Shown here one piece after another: positions 30,711-40,344 of a stretch of 64,000 nucleotides of DNA (positions are counted from its first letter, which is position 1; each line of letters begins with the position of its first letter). This DNA comes from Streptomyces sp. SAT1 (GTDB lineage: Bacteria > Actinomycetota > Actinomycetes > Streptomycetales > Streptomycetaceae): assembly GCF_001654495.1 (NCBI RefSeq), contig NZ_CP015849.1, forward strand, positions 7,357,001-7,421,000, read 5' to 3'. The notes under the pieces are model-generated. The model was not told where the DNA came from. It saw nothing but the letters and a program-made list of their open reading frames with translations, and searched no databases. Both the position numbers and the translations under genes were made by a program.

Positions 30711-31944
30711 CCCCGCCGTCCGCGACCACCGGCGGCGACGGGGCGCTCTGCGGCAGGCGGAGCGTGAACCGCGCGCCGTGCCCCGGCCGGCCCGCCGCCA
30801 CGACCGTGCCGCCGTGACTCGTGACCACCTCCCGCAGCAGGGCGAGCCCCAGCCCGTACCGGCCCTCGCCGCCCCGGTGGAAGCGCCGGAACAGCCGCTC
30901 GGCCTCACCGGCGTCGAAACCGGCGCCGGTGTCCGAGACCGCCAGCACCACCGTCGTGCCCGTCCCAGACAGCGCCAGCTCGATCCGGCCGCCCGGCGGG
31001 GTGTGGGCGATGGCATTGGCCAGCAGCTCCCCGACCGCCCGGCGCAGCGCGGACGCCACCCCGTCGACCCACAGCGGATACGGCGGCCCGTCCACCCGGA
31101 CGGTCAGCCCGCGCTCCCGTACGCGCTCCGCCTCCTCGGCGGCCGCCGAACGGACCAGAGCCGCCAGGTCCACCCGCCGCCGCGTCGCCCGCCACGCCGG
31201 CCCGGCCGCGAGCGTCGCCGACGACAGCAGATCGTCCAGCACCTCGCCGAGCCGGCCGACCGAGGCGACCAGCCGGACCAGCCCCTCCCGGTGCGCGGGC
31301 GGCAGCCCCTCGGCCGCCGCCCGCCGCGCCAGCACCTGCGCCCGCGTGTGCACCCGCGTGATCGGCGTACGCAGCTCATGACTGGCGTCCGCCACGAACC
31401 GCCGCTGCCGGGACAGCGCCTCGGCCAGCGGGGCCACCGCCCGGCGCCCGAGGACCGCGCCGGTGACGCCCGCCGCGGCAAGACCCACCGCCTCGGCCAC
31501 CCCCAGCGCGAACCACAGATGGCTGCGGTCGGCGAGCTGGAACCGCAGGTCGAACACGGCCTGCACCACGTCGCCGTCGTCCCGGACCTGCGTGCGCACC
31601 AGATACACGGCGTCCCCGCTGCGCACCGTGCGCTCCACCGGCGCGCGGCCCAGCCGCACCCGGTCCAGATCGGTGCGCAACGGGAACCCGGCCGGAGCGT
31701 TCGGCAGGACCGTCGCACCCGGGCCGTACAGCCACATGCACCCGGGCGGCCGTGTCAGGTCGCCGTGCGCCGCGCCGAAGCGCACCTCGCGGCGCACCTG
31801 GTCGTCCTGCGCGTGTGTCATCACGGCGTACGCGACCCCGCCCACGACGGTGACCAGCAGGGTGATGATGGCGCCGGTGGTCCAGGCGATCCGCCGCCGC
31901 GCCCGGCGCACCGCCCCGTCGCCGCCGTGCCCCGTCTCTCTCAC
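30616..31944 (-). CDS. Two-component sensor histidine kinase (HisKA type)
   Basis: This is a 442-residue kinase. TM1 is at about 20-40, followed by a short extracellular domain, and TM2 at about 150-170 (AEAVGLAAAGVTGAVLG). The H-box is DASHELRTPITRV, the N-box ELLANAIAHTPPGG, and DTGAGF and RYGLGLALL form the ATP-binding site. The GTG start at 31944 overlaps the response regulator stop by 4 bp. The C-terminal 30 residues lie antisense to the ammonia-lyase end, so the ends of the two genes overlap. Its signal is unknown. It could control the aromatic cluster beside it, but nothing in the sequence proves this. Confidence 0.9.
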   Translation of the reverse strand: MRETGHGGDGAVRRARRRIAWTTGAIITLLVTVVGGVAYAVMTHAQDDQVRREVRFGAAHGDLTRPPGCMWLYGPGATVLPNAPAGFPLRTDLDRVRLGRAPVERTVRSGDAVYLVRTQVRDDGDVVQAVFDLRFQLADRSHLWFALGVAEAVGLAAAGVTGAVLGRRAVAPLAEALSRQRRFVADASHELRTPITRVHTRAQVLARRAAAEGLPPAHREGLVRLVASVGRLGEVLDDLLSSATLAAGPAWRATRRRVDLAALVRSAAAEEAERVRERGLTVRVDGPPYPLWVDGVASALRRAVGELLANAIAHTPPGGRIELALSGTGTTVVLAVSDTGAGFDAGEAERLFRRFHRGGEGRYGLGLALLREVVTSHGGTVVAAGRPGHGARFTLRLPQSAPSPPVVADGGVRAWRGWRAAVPLSVRPRPVAGPGRPGRSRR

Positions 31945-32621
31945 AACGCCCCCAGCCGGTAGCCGAGTCCGCGGACCGTGCGCACCGCACGGCGGCCCAG
32001 CTTGCGGCGCAGGTAGTACACATAGGTGTCGACGATGGACGGCGCGTGCGCCTCCTCGAAGACGATCCGGCGCAGCTCCGCCCGCGAGTACACCGTGTCC
32101 GGGCGGCTCGCCAGCGCCCACATCAGCGCGAACTCCCGGGCGGCCAGGGCGATCCGCTCCCCGTCCGCCAGGACCACCTCGCGGCGCCCGACGTGCAGCC
32201 GGCCGGACCCGATCCGCAGCACATCGGTCGCCTCCAGCGATCTCCTGCACAACGCCCGTAATCTGGCGGTGAGTTCGTCCAGATCGAAGGGTTTGACCAG
32301 ATAGTCGTCGGCGCCCGCGTCCAGGCCGTCCACCCGGTCGTGCACGCTGCCCATCCCGGTCAGCAGCAGCACCGGCGAGCGCACCGGACGCGACCGCAGC
32401 CGCCGCAGCAGATCGAGGCCGTCCACCACCGGCAGCCGCCGGTCGATGACGAGCACGTCGTACGTGCGGGTGAGACCGAGGTGCAGGCCCCGCTGCCCGT
32501 CGGCCGCGACGTCCACCGCGTACCCCTCGTCCCCCAGCACCTCGATGAGCAGCCCGGCCAGCTCCCGGTCGTCCTCGACCAGCAGCAGCCGCCAGGGATC
32601 CCGCGTGTGCTCCTGCGTCAC
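31941..32621 (-). CDS. OmpR/PhoB family response regulator
   Basis: This is a 226-residue regulator. The receiver domain has LLVEDDRELAG, phosphoacceptor Asp in VLVIDRRLPVVDG and the Lys in YLVKPFD. The winged-helix DNA-binding domain includes LAAREFALMWALASRP and VDTYVYYLRRKLG. GTG at 32621 is chosen because GGGAGGG lies 5 nt upstream; a longer in-frame GTG at 32648 is less well placed. It is coupled to the kinase gene and lies 113 bp downstream of the FtsX-type ABC genes in the same direction. Confidence 0.9.
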   Translation of the reverse strand: MTQEHTRDPWRLLLVEDDRELAGLLIEVLGDEGYAVDVAADGQRGLHLGLTRTYDVLVIDRRLPVVDGLDLLRRLRSRPVRSPVLLLTGMGSVHDRVDGLDAGADDYLVKPFDLDELTARLRALCRRSLEATDVLRIGSGRLHVGRREVVLADGERIALAAREFALMWALASRPDTVYSRAELRRIVFEEAHAPSIVDTYVYYLRRKLGRRAVRTVRGLGYRLGAL

Positions 32622-32639
32622 AGTGCCCTCCCTCGCCCC

Positions 32640-32671
32640 AAGTCTCACCTGTCAACGCCCTGGTGACACTT
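32640..32671. promoter_or_regulatory. Inverted repeat upstream of the response regulator
   Basis: AAGTCTCACC (32640-32649) and GGTGACACTT (32662-32671) form an inverted repeat with one mismatch and a 12-nt spacer, 18 bp before the regulator's start codon. It is a candidate autoregulatory site. Confidence 0.45.
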
Positions 32672-32734
32672 GGGGGTTCCGGTTCGGGGCCATGGGAAGA
32701 GGTGTCGCCGCGCCGGGCTCCCGGCCGGCCGCCG

Positions 32735-35152
32735 CTACTCGGCGCGCAGCGCGTCGGCCGTGCCGGTCCCGGCCGCCCGGACCGCCGGAACCAGGGCGCC
32801 CAGCAGGGCGAGCACGACCCCGCCGAGACCCGGCAGGAGCAGCCGGGCCGGCGAGTACACGTCGAGGACCGACGGCGGCATGGCGGTGCCCACGGCATGC
32901 CCCATCACGGGCATGACGAGGCCGTGCAGCACGTACCCCGCCGGGACGCCCAGCAGCCCGCCGGCCGTGCCGGTCAGAGCCACCGAGGCGAGCACGAGGC
33001 TCACGGTCTGCCGCGGCGTCATGCCGACCGCCCTGCACACCCCCAGGTCGTGGACGCGTTCTCGGGTGTCGAGGACGACGGAGTTGAACACACCGAGGCC
33101 GGCGACGGCGGTCAGCAAGGCGGTGAGCAGCACCGCCATCGCGTCCATGACGAGGACGAGCCCCTTCCGCCGCGGCGGCGGGACGGTCGTGGCGTCGCCG
33201 CCCAGCGGCCGGACGGCCGACGCGAGCGCGCGGGCGTACTCGACCGCCGAGACGCCGGGCTCCACCTCCACGAGGAACGTGTCGGGCTCGGCCGACGGGA
33301 AGTCGGCCATGTCCGCGTGGATCTCCAGCCGGTCGCCCGAGGTGTCGAAGGACTCACCCACGATCCTCAGCTCGGCGCTCTCCTTCCCGCAGGTGATCCG
33401 CACCGTGTCGCCGAGCCTGGTGCCGGTCCGCTCCAGGAAGCGGGCGGGCACGACGACCTGGCCCCTGCCGTCGATCCAGTGGCCGGCGAGCATCTCGTAG
33501 CGGGCGTCGCGCGCGTCGCCCTCGTAGAGGCCGGCCCGCACCGAACCGGAGACTCCGGCCACGGTGACCTCGGTGCTGAGCCTGCCGTAGTACGAGGCGG
33601 CGCCGGGCCGGGACCTGATGGCCGCCCGGACCTTCGCCGGGTCCGCCTCCCCGGACACGGGCGCGCCGGGACTTTCGCCGCTCACGGGAGCCGGGCCCGC
33701 ACCGCCGCCCGCGGCGGGGACCGGCGGCGGGGGAGCGGCGGTGTGCGGCCGAGTCGTCGTGACCGTGACCGCCGCGCGGCTCCCGGGATCCTGCGAGGCG
33801 GCGACCGCGCCCAGGGAGGAGACCAGCCCCACCGCGAAGGTCACCGCGACCGTGCCGAAAGCCACCGCGAGCAGCGTCGCGAGGGCACGGACCGGATGCG
33901 TGAAGGCGGTGGCGAGACCGTAGGTCACCGGCCGCGGCAGCGGCAGGCGCCCCAGCGCCCGGTGGGCGCGCTGCCCGCGCCCGGTGCGCGGGGACCGGCC
34001 GGCCACGAGCGCCTCCACCGTGTGCAGCCTCCCGGCCCGTCGCGCGGGCACCAGCGCGGCGAGCGCCACGACGAGCAGCGCGGCCGCCGGTACCGCGGCA
34101 TCCACCCACCAGGCCACCGACAGGGAGACGGTGCCGTACAGCGACTCGGTGTCCGCCAGCATCGGCACGGCCAGCAGGTTGCCCAGCGGGACTCCCGGGA
34201 CGATGCCGGCACAGGCGGGGACCACCGCTTGCGCCACATGGACCCGGACGACCTCGCGCGGGGTGAAGCCGACGGCCTTGAGGATGCCGATCCTGCGCAG
34301 ACCGGTGCCGACCGCCCCGCCGACCACACTGCTGACGATCACCACCGACATCACGATGCCGAGCACACCGAAAGCCGTCACGAACGGCACGGCCGCCGCC
34401 GCGCCCTGATCCGCCGCCCGCCTGGTGTCCAGCCAGGACCGCATACCCACGAGCGCCCCCGGACCGGTCGCGGCGACGAGCTTCGCCCGGTCGGCGAGGA
34501 TCTGCTCCTTCGTAGCGGCCGAGCCGAAGCGGTACAGCATCTGACGCGTGACGACGCCGCCCCGCGATGCCATCGCGTCGACCTGCTCCGGGATCGCCCA
34601 GGCGTCGGCGGTCCTGCTGGCCGACAGCGCGAAGCCGACGACCGTGAGAGCCGGGGCGCCCGCGGTGTCCGAGGCCCGGAGCACGGAACCGATCCCGGCC
34701 CCCGGTCCCTCGAACGACGGACTGAGCACGATCTCGCCCGGCGTGCGCGCCCACCGGCCCGACCTCAGTTCGACGCGGTCCACGTCACCGTCCGGACCGG
34801 AGCGCCCGACCAGGGTCAGGGGTGGCAGCCGGAAACCCGTCCGGTCCACCGGCCGGAACTGCGTGGACGGGTACGGCCCCGCGCTCGCGGTGACACCGCG
34901 CAGCCGCCCCGTCCGTGCCAGCCGCTCCGCACTCGTCTTGGCCGGATCGAACTGCGCGGTGATGTGCGCGCCACGCTGCGCGGCGAAGGCGTGGTCGAAG
35001 GGCGCGGACGCGGCGGCCATCAGCGACCCGGCGACCACGGCGGACGCCACGGCCATCAGCGTGGTGAGCGCGATCACGACGCCCTGCACCGGCCGTCGGC
35101 GCACCCCGCTGCGCACCACCCGGCTCAGCGCGCCGGCACCGAACCGGCTCAT
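32735..35152 (-). CDS. FtsX-like ABC transporter permease
   Basis: This is an 805-residue permease with two FtsX domains. TM1 is near residues 25-45, then a large extracellular domain (about 50-250) and a first three-helix FtsX block (about 255-400). A second TM and extracellular domain with a Pro/Ala-rich stretch follow, and a C-terminal FtsX block (AVLLTALLTAVAGLGVFNSV, ARLLLPGLGGVVLALLGALVP). This layout is typical of MacB/LolC-type permeases for antimicrobial peptides, lipids or lipoproteins. It has no upstream spacer: its ATG overlaps the stop of the ATPase gene. Confidence 0.9.
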   Translation of the reverse strand: MSRFGAGALSRVVRSGVRRRPVQGVVIALTTLMAVASAVVAGSLMAAASAPFDHAFAAQRGAHITAQFDPAKTSAERLARTGRLRGVTASAGPYPSTQFRPVDRTGFRLPPLTLVGRSGPDGDVDRVELRSGRWARTPGEIVLSPSFEGPGAGIGSVLRASDTAGAPALTVVGFALSASRTADAWAIPEQVDAMASRGGVVTRQMLYRFGSAATKEQILADRAKLVAATGPGALVGMRSWLDTRRAADQGAAAAVPFVTAFGVLGIVMSVVIVSSVVGGAVGTGLRRIGILKAVGFTPREVVRVHVAQAVVPACAGIVPGVPLGNLLAVPMLADTESLYGTVSLSVAWWVDAAVPAAALLVVALAALVPARRAGRLHTVEALVAGRSPRTGRGQRAHRALGRLPLPRPVTYGLATAFTHPVRALATLLAVAFGTVAVTFAVGLVSSLGAVAASQDPGSRAAVTVTTTRPHTAAPPPPVPAAGGGAGPAPVSGESPGAPVSGEADPAKVRAAIRSRPGAASYYGRLSTEVTVAGVSGSVRAGLYEGDARDARYEMLAGHWIDGRGQVVVPARFLERTGTRLGDTVRITCGKESAELRIVGESFDTSGDRLEIHADMADFPSAEPDTFLVEVEPGVSAVEYARALASAVRPLGGDATTVPPPRRKGLVLVMDAMAVLLTALLTAVAGLGVFNSVVLDTRERVHDLGVCRAVGMTPRQTVSLVLASVALTGTAGGLLGVPAGYVLHGLVMPVMGHAVGTAMPPSVLDVYSPARLLLPGLGGVVLALLGALVPAVRAAGTGTADALRAE

Positions 35153-35844
35153 CGGGCGGTCCGCGCGGTCGAGTCGAGGGCGGTGAGGTGACCGTCCACC
35201 AGGTGGATCGCGCGGCTCGCCACCGCCTCGGCCAGCGCCAGGTCGTGCGTCACCAGCACGATGGTCTGCCCGCCGCGGTGCAGGTCCCGCAGCAGATCGC
35301 GCACACCGTGGCCCGAGGCGGTGTCGAGCGCACCCGTCGGCTCGTCGGCCAGCAGCAGCTCGGGCCGGTTGACGAGCGCTCGGGCGAAACCGACCCGCTG
35401 GCGTTCGCCTCCCGACAGCCGGCCCGGACAGGCGCGGGCGTGCCTGCGGATGCCCAGCATCTCCATGAGCTCGTCCGCGCGGGAGGCGGCCTCGCGCCGC
35501 CCAATCCCGGTCAGCCGGGCCGGGAGCTGGATGTTGTCGGTGACGGTGAGGTCGTCGAGGAGATGGAAGAACTGGAAGGCCATGCCGATGTGCCGGCGGC
35601 GGAACGTGGCGAGGGCACGCTCGCTCAACCGGTCGATCCGCCGGCCGGACACCACCACGGCGCCGTCGGTCGGCCGGTCCAGACCGGCGACGAGATTCAG
35701 CAGGGTGGACTTGCCGCTGCCGGAAGGCCCGGTCACGGCAAGGGCCTCGCCCCGGGCGACGGTGAGCGAGAGCGGTCCGAGCGCCGGTGCGCCGGAGCCG
35801 TCGTAACGCTTCGCCACACCCTTCAGCTGGATCAGTTCGGTCAT
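35149..35844 (-). CDS. ABC transporter ATP-binding protein (LolD/MacB type)
   Basis: This is a 231-residue ATPase. Walker A GPSGSGKST, Q-loop FQFFHLLDDLTV, signature LSGGERQRV, Walker B LLLADEPTGALD and the switch His in LVTHDLALAEA are all present. It is coupled to the FtsX permease that follows. The pair with an adjacent two-component system resembles peptide-sensing and detoxification modules. The ATG at 35844 is divergent from the kinase at 36066. Confidence 0.92.
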   Translation of the reverse strand: MTELIQLKGVAKRYDGSGAPALGPLSLTVARGEALAVTGPSGSGKSTLLNLVAGLDRPTDGAVVVSGRRIDRLSERALATFRRRHIGMAFQFFHLLDDLTVTDNIQLPARLTGIGRREAASRADELMEMLGIRRHARACPGRLSGGERQRVGFARALVNRPELLLADEPTGALDTASGHGVRDLLRDLHRGGQTIVLVTHDLALAEAVASRAIHLVDGHLTALDSTARTAR

Positions 35845-36065
35845 GCGAGCGGCCCGTCCTTACGGTCGTGAGAGGCATCTGCCGTTGCGGCCCCGTGAAC
35901 CTACGAGCCGTCGCCGACGGGGCGCGTCGGCCGCTGAAGCGACATCGCCCCCTCCCCGCGGACGATCCGGCCCGGCCCTCCTACCTGAGGACGAGGACCC
36001 GGGGACGATCCCCCTGATCGCACAGGCGGACGCGGGCCGGTGGCGGAACGCAGCACAATGTGCGG

Positions 36066-37361
36066 ATGCAGACGGAAGACCGGTGCGGCAGACGGCGACA
36101 ACTCCTCGACGCGCTGCGCCCCGAGCCGAAGACCGCTCCGCTGTCCGGGCGGGCGGTACGCGCCGACGTGCTGCTGGCGGTCGTCGTGACCGCCGCCGCT
36201 CTGATCGTCGCCGCGCGCCACCCCGGAGCCGGGCCCGTGGGCATCGCCCCGCCCCGGATCGACGGCGGCGACGGGCTCCCCCTGCCGCCGCCGCCCGGCC
36301 CCGGGCAGGCGCCCGCGCAGGACGACTCTCCTCCCGTCGCCTGGACCCTCGTCGTCCTGTCCACGCTGCCGCTCGCGCTGCGGCGCCGTCACCCGCTGAC
36401 CGTCTTCACGGCGGTGCTGGGCGCGAGCCTGGCCCTCGGCGTCTCCGCCTCCTGGATCACCGTCCTGGCCTGCGTCGTCGCCGCCTACAGCGCCGTGGTG
36501 CACAGCCGGCACCGGATCGTGGCCGTCGCCGCCCTGCCGGCCGCCGCCGTGCTCGCCGGCGTGGTGTTCCGCGCTGCCGATCCCGTGCTCCCGGGCTGGT
36601 CGAGCCCGGGGTTCGTCCTGCTCGTGGCCGGGATGCTGGCCAGTCTGGTGCGCTTCCTGCACCTGCGGCTGGCCGCCAGTCGGGACCGGATCACCGAACT
36701 GCGGGCGGACCGGGAGCAGGCCATGCGCCGGGCCGTCGAGGAGGAGCGTGCCCGTATCGCCGCCGAACTGCACGACGTCGTCACCCACCACGTCAGTGTG
36801 ATGGTGATCCAGGCGGGTGCGGCCCGCACGGTGATGGACGCGCTCCCGGAGCAGTCCAAGGAGTCCCTGCTGGCCGTCGAGGCGGGCGGCAGGGCCGCCC
36901 TGGCCGAACTGCGCCATGTGATGGGCCTGCTGGCAGCCCCGGACCACGAGAAGCCCGACGGCCTGGAGCCCCAGCCGGGGCTCGCACGGCTCGACGCGCT
37001 CATCGACGGGGTACGCGCCGCCGGGACGCCCGTGCGCGTCGGGCTGTCGCTGCCGCCGCAGCCGCTGCCACCGGGCGTGGACCTCGCGGCCTACCGCGTC
37101 GTGCAGGAGGCACTGACCAACACCGTCAGACACGCGCCCGGAGCGGAGGCGTCCCTCTCCATCGGCTACACCGACACCAGCCTGCGGATAGAGATCACGG
37201 ACACCGGTGGTACGCGGAAGGCCCCGCCGGGGGAGAGCGGCGGCCGTGGCCACCTGGGGCTGCGCGAGCGACTCGCCGTCTACGACGGTGAACTGACGAC
37301 CGGTCCGACCCGGGACGGCGGCTACCGCGTCACGGCCCGCATCCCGCGGAGCGCACGATGA
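36066..37361 (+). CDS. NarL-type sensor histidine kinase (HisKA_3)
   Basis: This is a 431-residue membrane kinase with about five N-terminal hydrophobic segments. The dimerisation and phosphorylation box is ERARIAAELHDVVTHHVSVMV with the His in ELHDVV, and the ATP-binding domain has EALTNTVRHAPGA and GHLGLRERLAVYDG. ATG 36066 is used; an in-frame GTG at 36060 is possible. Its stop overlaps the response regulator start (ATGA). The stretch 35845-36065 before it is a divergent promoter region; I see no clear repeats there. Confidence 0.9.
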   Translation: MQTEDRCGRRRQLLDALRPEPKTAPLSGRAVRADVLLAVVVTAAALIVAARHPGAGPVGIAPPRIDGGDGLPLPPPPGPGQAPAQDDSPPVAWTLVVLSTLPLALRRRHPLTVFTAVLGASLALGVSASWITVLACVVAAYSAVVHSRHRIVAVAALPAAAVLAGVVFRAADPVLPGWSSPGFVLLVAGMLASLVRFLHLRLAASRDRITELRADREQAMRRAVEEERARIAAELHDVVTHHVSVMVIQAGAARTVMDALPEQSKESLLAVEAGGRAALAELRHVMGLLAAPDHEKPDGLEPQPGLARLDALIDGVRAAGTPVRVGLSLPPQPLPPGVDLAAYRVVQEALTNTVRHAPGAEASLSIGYTDTSLRIEITDTGGTRKAPPGESGGRGHLGLRERLAVYDGELTTGPTRDGGYRVTARIPRSAR

Positions 37362-38059
37362 CGGCGGAGACCCGGCCGCTGCGCGCGGTCATCGCGGACG
37401 ACCAGGCCCTCGTACGCACCGGCTTCAGGATGATCCTGGCCGCGGCCGGCATCGAGGTGACCGCCGAGGCGGCCGACGGGGCCGAGGCCGTCGCCGCGGT
37501 CCGCCGCACCCGGCCCGACGTCGTGCTCATGGACATCCGGATGCCGGGGACCGACGGCATCGAGGCCACCCGGCGCATCCTCGGCGGCGACGGCCCGCAC
37601 GAGACCCGCGTCATCATCCTCACCACGTACGACCTCGACCACTACGTCTACGCCGCGCTCACGGCCGGCGCCAGCGGCTTCCTGCTCAAGGACGTCAGCC
37701 CGGAGCACCTGGTCGCCGCCCTGCGGCTGGTGCGGTCCGGCGACGCCCTCCTCGCCCCCGCGATCACCCGCCGGCTGATCGAACGCTTCGCCGGGCACGA
37801 CGAACCGCGGACCGCCGCCCCGCACCGCGACCTGTCCGTCCTCACCCCACGCGAACTGGAGGTCCTCCGCCTGCTCGCGACGGGCCTGAGCAACGCCGAA
37901 CTCGCCTCCCGCCTCGTCCTCAGCACCACCACGGTCAAGAGCCACGTCGGCCGCATCCTGTCCAAACTCGACCTCCGCGACCGCGTCCAGGCCGTCGTCC
38001 TCGCCTACGAGACGAGGCTGATCACCCCGGGGGAGGGCGCCCCGGACAGCAGCGGATGA
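37358..38059 (+). CDS. NarL/LuxR family response regulator
   Basis: This is a 233-residue regulator. The receiver domain has VIADDQALVRTGF, phosphoacceptor Asp in VVLMDIRMPGTDG and the Lys in FLLKDVSPE. The C-terminal LuxR-type helix-turn-helix is LTPRELEVLRLLATGLSNAELA with TTVKSHVGRILSKL. It is translationally coupled to the kinase upstream. Such pairs next to an FtsX-type ABC exporter often control that exporter. Confidence 0.93.
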   Translation: MTAETRPLRAVIADDQALVRTGFRMILAAAGIEVTAEAADGAEAVAAVRRTRPDVVLMDIRMPGTDGIEATRRILGGDGPHETRVIILTTYDLDHYVYAALTAGASGFLLKDVSPEHLVAALRLVRSGDALLAPAITRRLIERFAGHDEPRTAAPHRDLSVLTPRELEVLRLLATGLSNAELASRLVLSTTTVKSHVGRILSKLDLRDRVQAVVLAYETRLITPGEGAPDSSG

Positions 38060-38076
38060 GCGCGCACACCGGCGTC

Positions 38077-38116
38077 CGTGCTCCCGGACCGGGCGTTCGC
38101 GCCGTCCGGGAGCACG
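38077..38116. terminator. Bidirectional terminator between convergent genes
   Basis: CGTGCTCCCGGAC (38077-38089) pairs perfectly with GTCCGGGAGCACG (38104-38116). It separates the response regulator from the end of the NRPS operon. Confidence 0.75.
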
Positions 38117-38136
38117 TCAGGAAGACGCTGCGCACC

Positions 38137-39099
38137 TCACCCGTGCGGGAGCGGGACCACGACGGCGTCCCGAGCCGGGCGGCCGGCCCGCAGGTCGTCG
38201 AGGTTGTCCTTGAACGTCCGGGCCACCGCGGCCGGTTCCCCGGGGAAGGCGAACGCGCAGTGCGGGGAGACCACCAGGTTCGGCGTCCGCCACCGCAGGT
38301 CGTCCGCGGGAAGCGGCTCGGTGTGGTGGACGTCGAGGAACGCCCCGCGCAGCGCGCCCGTCTCCAGGGCCTCGGACAGGGCCTCGTCGTCCACGGTGGC
38401 GGCGCGGCCGACGTTGACCAGCACCGCACCGGGCCGCAGCGCCGCGAACACCGCGGCGCCGACGAGACGCCGGGTCCCCTCGGCGGCCGGAAGGCAGCAC
38501 ACCACGTGGTCGGCGTCCGCGGCGGCTTCGGCCAGACGGTCCGCTCCCACGGTGCGGTCCGCCTCCGGGACCGCCACCTGCCCGGTACGGGTGACGGCGA
38601 CGGACCGCGCGCCCAGCGCGCCGAGCCTGCGCAGCACGGCCCGGCCGATCCGCCCGGCCCCCACCACCAGGACGGTCGAGCCGCTCAGCATGGTGGCGGA
38701 GGAGGCGTACCAGGGGCGCCGCTGGGGTCGCGCCGACAGGGTCGAGAGGTCCTTGAGCAGCATCAGCAGGGCCGAGAGCGCGTACTCCGCGACGGGTTCG
38801 GCGGGCACCCGGGCCGAGGTGGTCACCAGCGTCCCGGGTGCGAGTCCGGCGGCGGCGAGATGGTCGGTGCCGGTGCCGGTGAGGTGCAGCCAGCGCAGGT
38901 TGGGCAGCAGCGGCAGGGAGCGCTCCGGGAAGTGCTGGCCGATCAGTACCTCGACCTCACCGAGCCGGCTCGCCGGCAGGCCGGGCAGCGCGGGGGCCAG
39001 TTGCTCCGCGGGCACCGGTGCCAGGTGCGGCAGCAGGTCCGCGGCCATCGCGGTGTGGGCGACGAACACCTTCGGAGCGTGCCAGGGACGTCCCGTCAC
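38137..39099 (-). CDS. D-2-hydroxyacid dehydrogenase family protein
   Basis: This is a 320-residue protein with NAD-binding GAGRIGRAVLRRL and catalytic residues of the family: Arg in LVNVGRAATVDD, Glu in DVHHTEPLPADD, and His in VVSPHCAFA. The family reduces 2-keto acids to D-2-hydroxy acids or the reverse. The GTG start at 39099 overlaps the amino acid dehydrogenase stop by 4 bp, and it is the last gene of the NRPS operon. Together the two dehydrogenases can interconvert amino acid, keto acid and D-hydroxy acid, which suggests precursor supply; this is inferred. Confidence 0.87.
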   Translation of the reverse strand: MTGRPWHAPKVFVAHTAMAADLLPHLAPVPAEQLAPALPGLPASRLGEVEVLIGQHFPERSLPLLPNLRWLHLTGTGTDHLAAAGLAPGTLVTTSARVPAEPVAEYALSALLMLLKDLSTLSARPQRRPWYASSATMLSGSTVLVVGAGRIGRAVLRRLGALGARSVAVTRTGQVAVPEADRTVGADRLAEAAADADHVVCCLPAAEGTRRLVGAAVFAALRPGAVLVNVGRAATVDDEALSEALETGALRGAFLDVHHTEPLPADDLRWRTPNLVVSPHCAFAFPGEPAAVARTFKDNLDDLRAGRPARDAVVVPLPHG

Positions 39100-40241
39100 C
39101 GGTGCACCGCCCGGTCCGCCAGGAGTTCGGTGACGGGATCGGCGCGGCCGAGGTCCGACAACTCGGTCACCAGGGCGCAGTTCCGCTTGATCTTGCCCGC
39201 GATCCAGGCGCGCAGCCAGGCCGCGAGGCCGGGGGCGGGCAGCCCGGACGGCGCGACTCCGGTGAGGACGGCCCCGGTGAGCGCGGCCCCGCCGACGTTC
39301 ACCACCACATCGGGCAGCACCGTGTGCCCGGCCTCGCGCAGGAGGCGGCGTGCCGCCGGACCGCAGCTGAGGTTGCCGCCCTCGACGACGACGCGGGCGC
39401 GCACGTCCGGCACCGAGGCGGTGTCGACGGCGTCGGCCGAGGCGGCGAGGACCAGCACGTCCGCGTCCACGGTGAGCCAGGCCCGGCCGGGACCGAGGGA
39501 GCGCACCCGGTCCGGCAGCCGCGTACGGTCGACGGTGCCGTCCGCCGAGGTCACCGCGATCAGCCCGTCCGTGTCGAGACCGGCCGGATCGGCCAGGGTG
39601 CCGACGACGTCGGCGACGGCCACGACGCGGTGCCCGGCGCGCTGGAGATGGCGGGCCGCCGCCCGGCCCACCGCGCCGAAGCCCTGCACCACGACGCGCT
39701 GGGGACGGGTGGACCGCTGGGCCTCCAGCGTGCTCAGCGCGGCGGTCGCGACGCCGAAGCCGGTGATGTCGGACATGCTCCGGTAGAACTGCTCCCACGG
39801 CACGTCGAGCCGGGTGGCGCCGGGGACCTGGGTGAGGTCGTAGCCGGCCGCCGCGAAGCAGGCGTCGCGGTCCGCGGGCGTGATCCCCTGGTCGCAGCCC
39901 AGATACACACCGCCGTGCAGCAGCGGGCGGCTCACCCGGCCGAAGGTGCGCATCAGGCCGTCGCGGTCCGTGAGGGGCGCACGCGGGCGGATGCCCGCCT
40001 TGGCTCCGCCGATCGGCAGGTCGATCAGGGCGAGCTTCTGGGTCATCGCCCGTGCCAGGGAAGCCAGTTCGCGCTCGTCGACGGTCTCGGTCAGACGGGT
40101 GCCTCCCATGGCGAGGCCGTGCACGGTGCTGTCCACGACGACCCAGGCGTCGGCGGCGCAGCCGGGCAGGGTGAGGGTGGTGGTGAAGAGAGGGGAGGCC
40201 GGCAGAGCGTCGTCGCTGTGCAGGAGCTGGTGCATGATCAC
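39096..40241 (-). CDS. Glu/Leu/Phe/Val dehydrogenase family protein
   Basis: This is a 381-residue amino acid dehydrogenase. The catalytic Lys lies in LPIGGAKAGIRP, and the NAD-binding motif is VVQGFGAVGRAAARHL. VEGGNLSCGPAA and DVVVNVGGA match the valine/leucine dehydrogenase end of the family. It deaminates or aminates an aliphatic or aromatic amino acid; the specificity is unclear. GTG 40241 and ATG 40235 are both possible starts, and neither has a strong ribosome site. It lies 103 bp after the NRPS-MFS gene in the same direction. Confidence 0.87.
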   Translation of the reverse strand: MIMHQLLHSDDALPASPLFTTTLTLPGCAADAWVVVDSTVHGLAMGGTRLTETVDERELASLARAMTQKLALIDLPIGGAKAGIRPRAPLTDRDGLMRTFGRVSRPLLHGGVYLGCDQGITPADRDACFAAAGYDLTQVPGATRLDVPWEQFYRSMSDITGFGVATAALSTLEAQRSTRPQRVVVQGFGAVGRAAARHLQRAGHRVVAVADVVGTLADPAGLDTDGLIAVTSADGTVDRTRLPDRVRSLGPGRAWLTVDADVLVLAASADAVDTASVPDVRARVVVEGGNLSCGPAARRLLREAGHTVLPDVVVNVGGAALTGAVLTGVAPSGLPAPGLAAWLRAWIAGKIKRNCALVTELSDLGRADPVTELLADRAVHR

Positions 40242-40344
40242 GTCTTTCTGGTTCCGTGGGGTGCGTCGGGGCGGGGCGCGAAGGCGCGGGGCGCGGATGC
40301 GGCGCGGCCGGAGCGGACCGGCCGTGCCAGGTGGGCCAGCGGTG

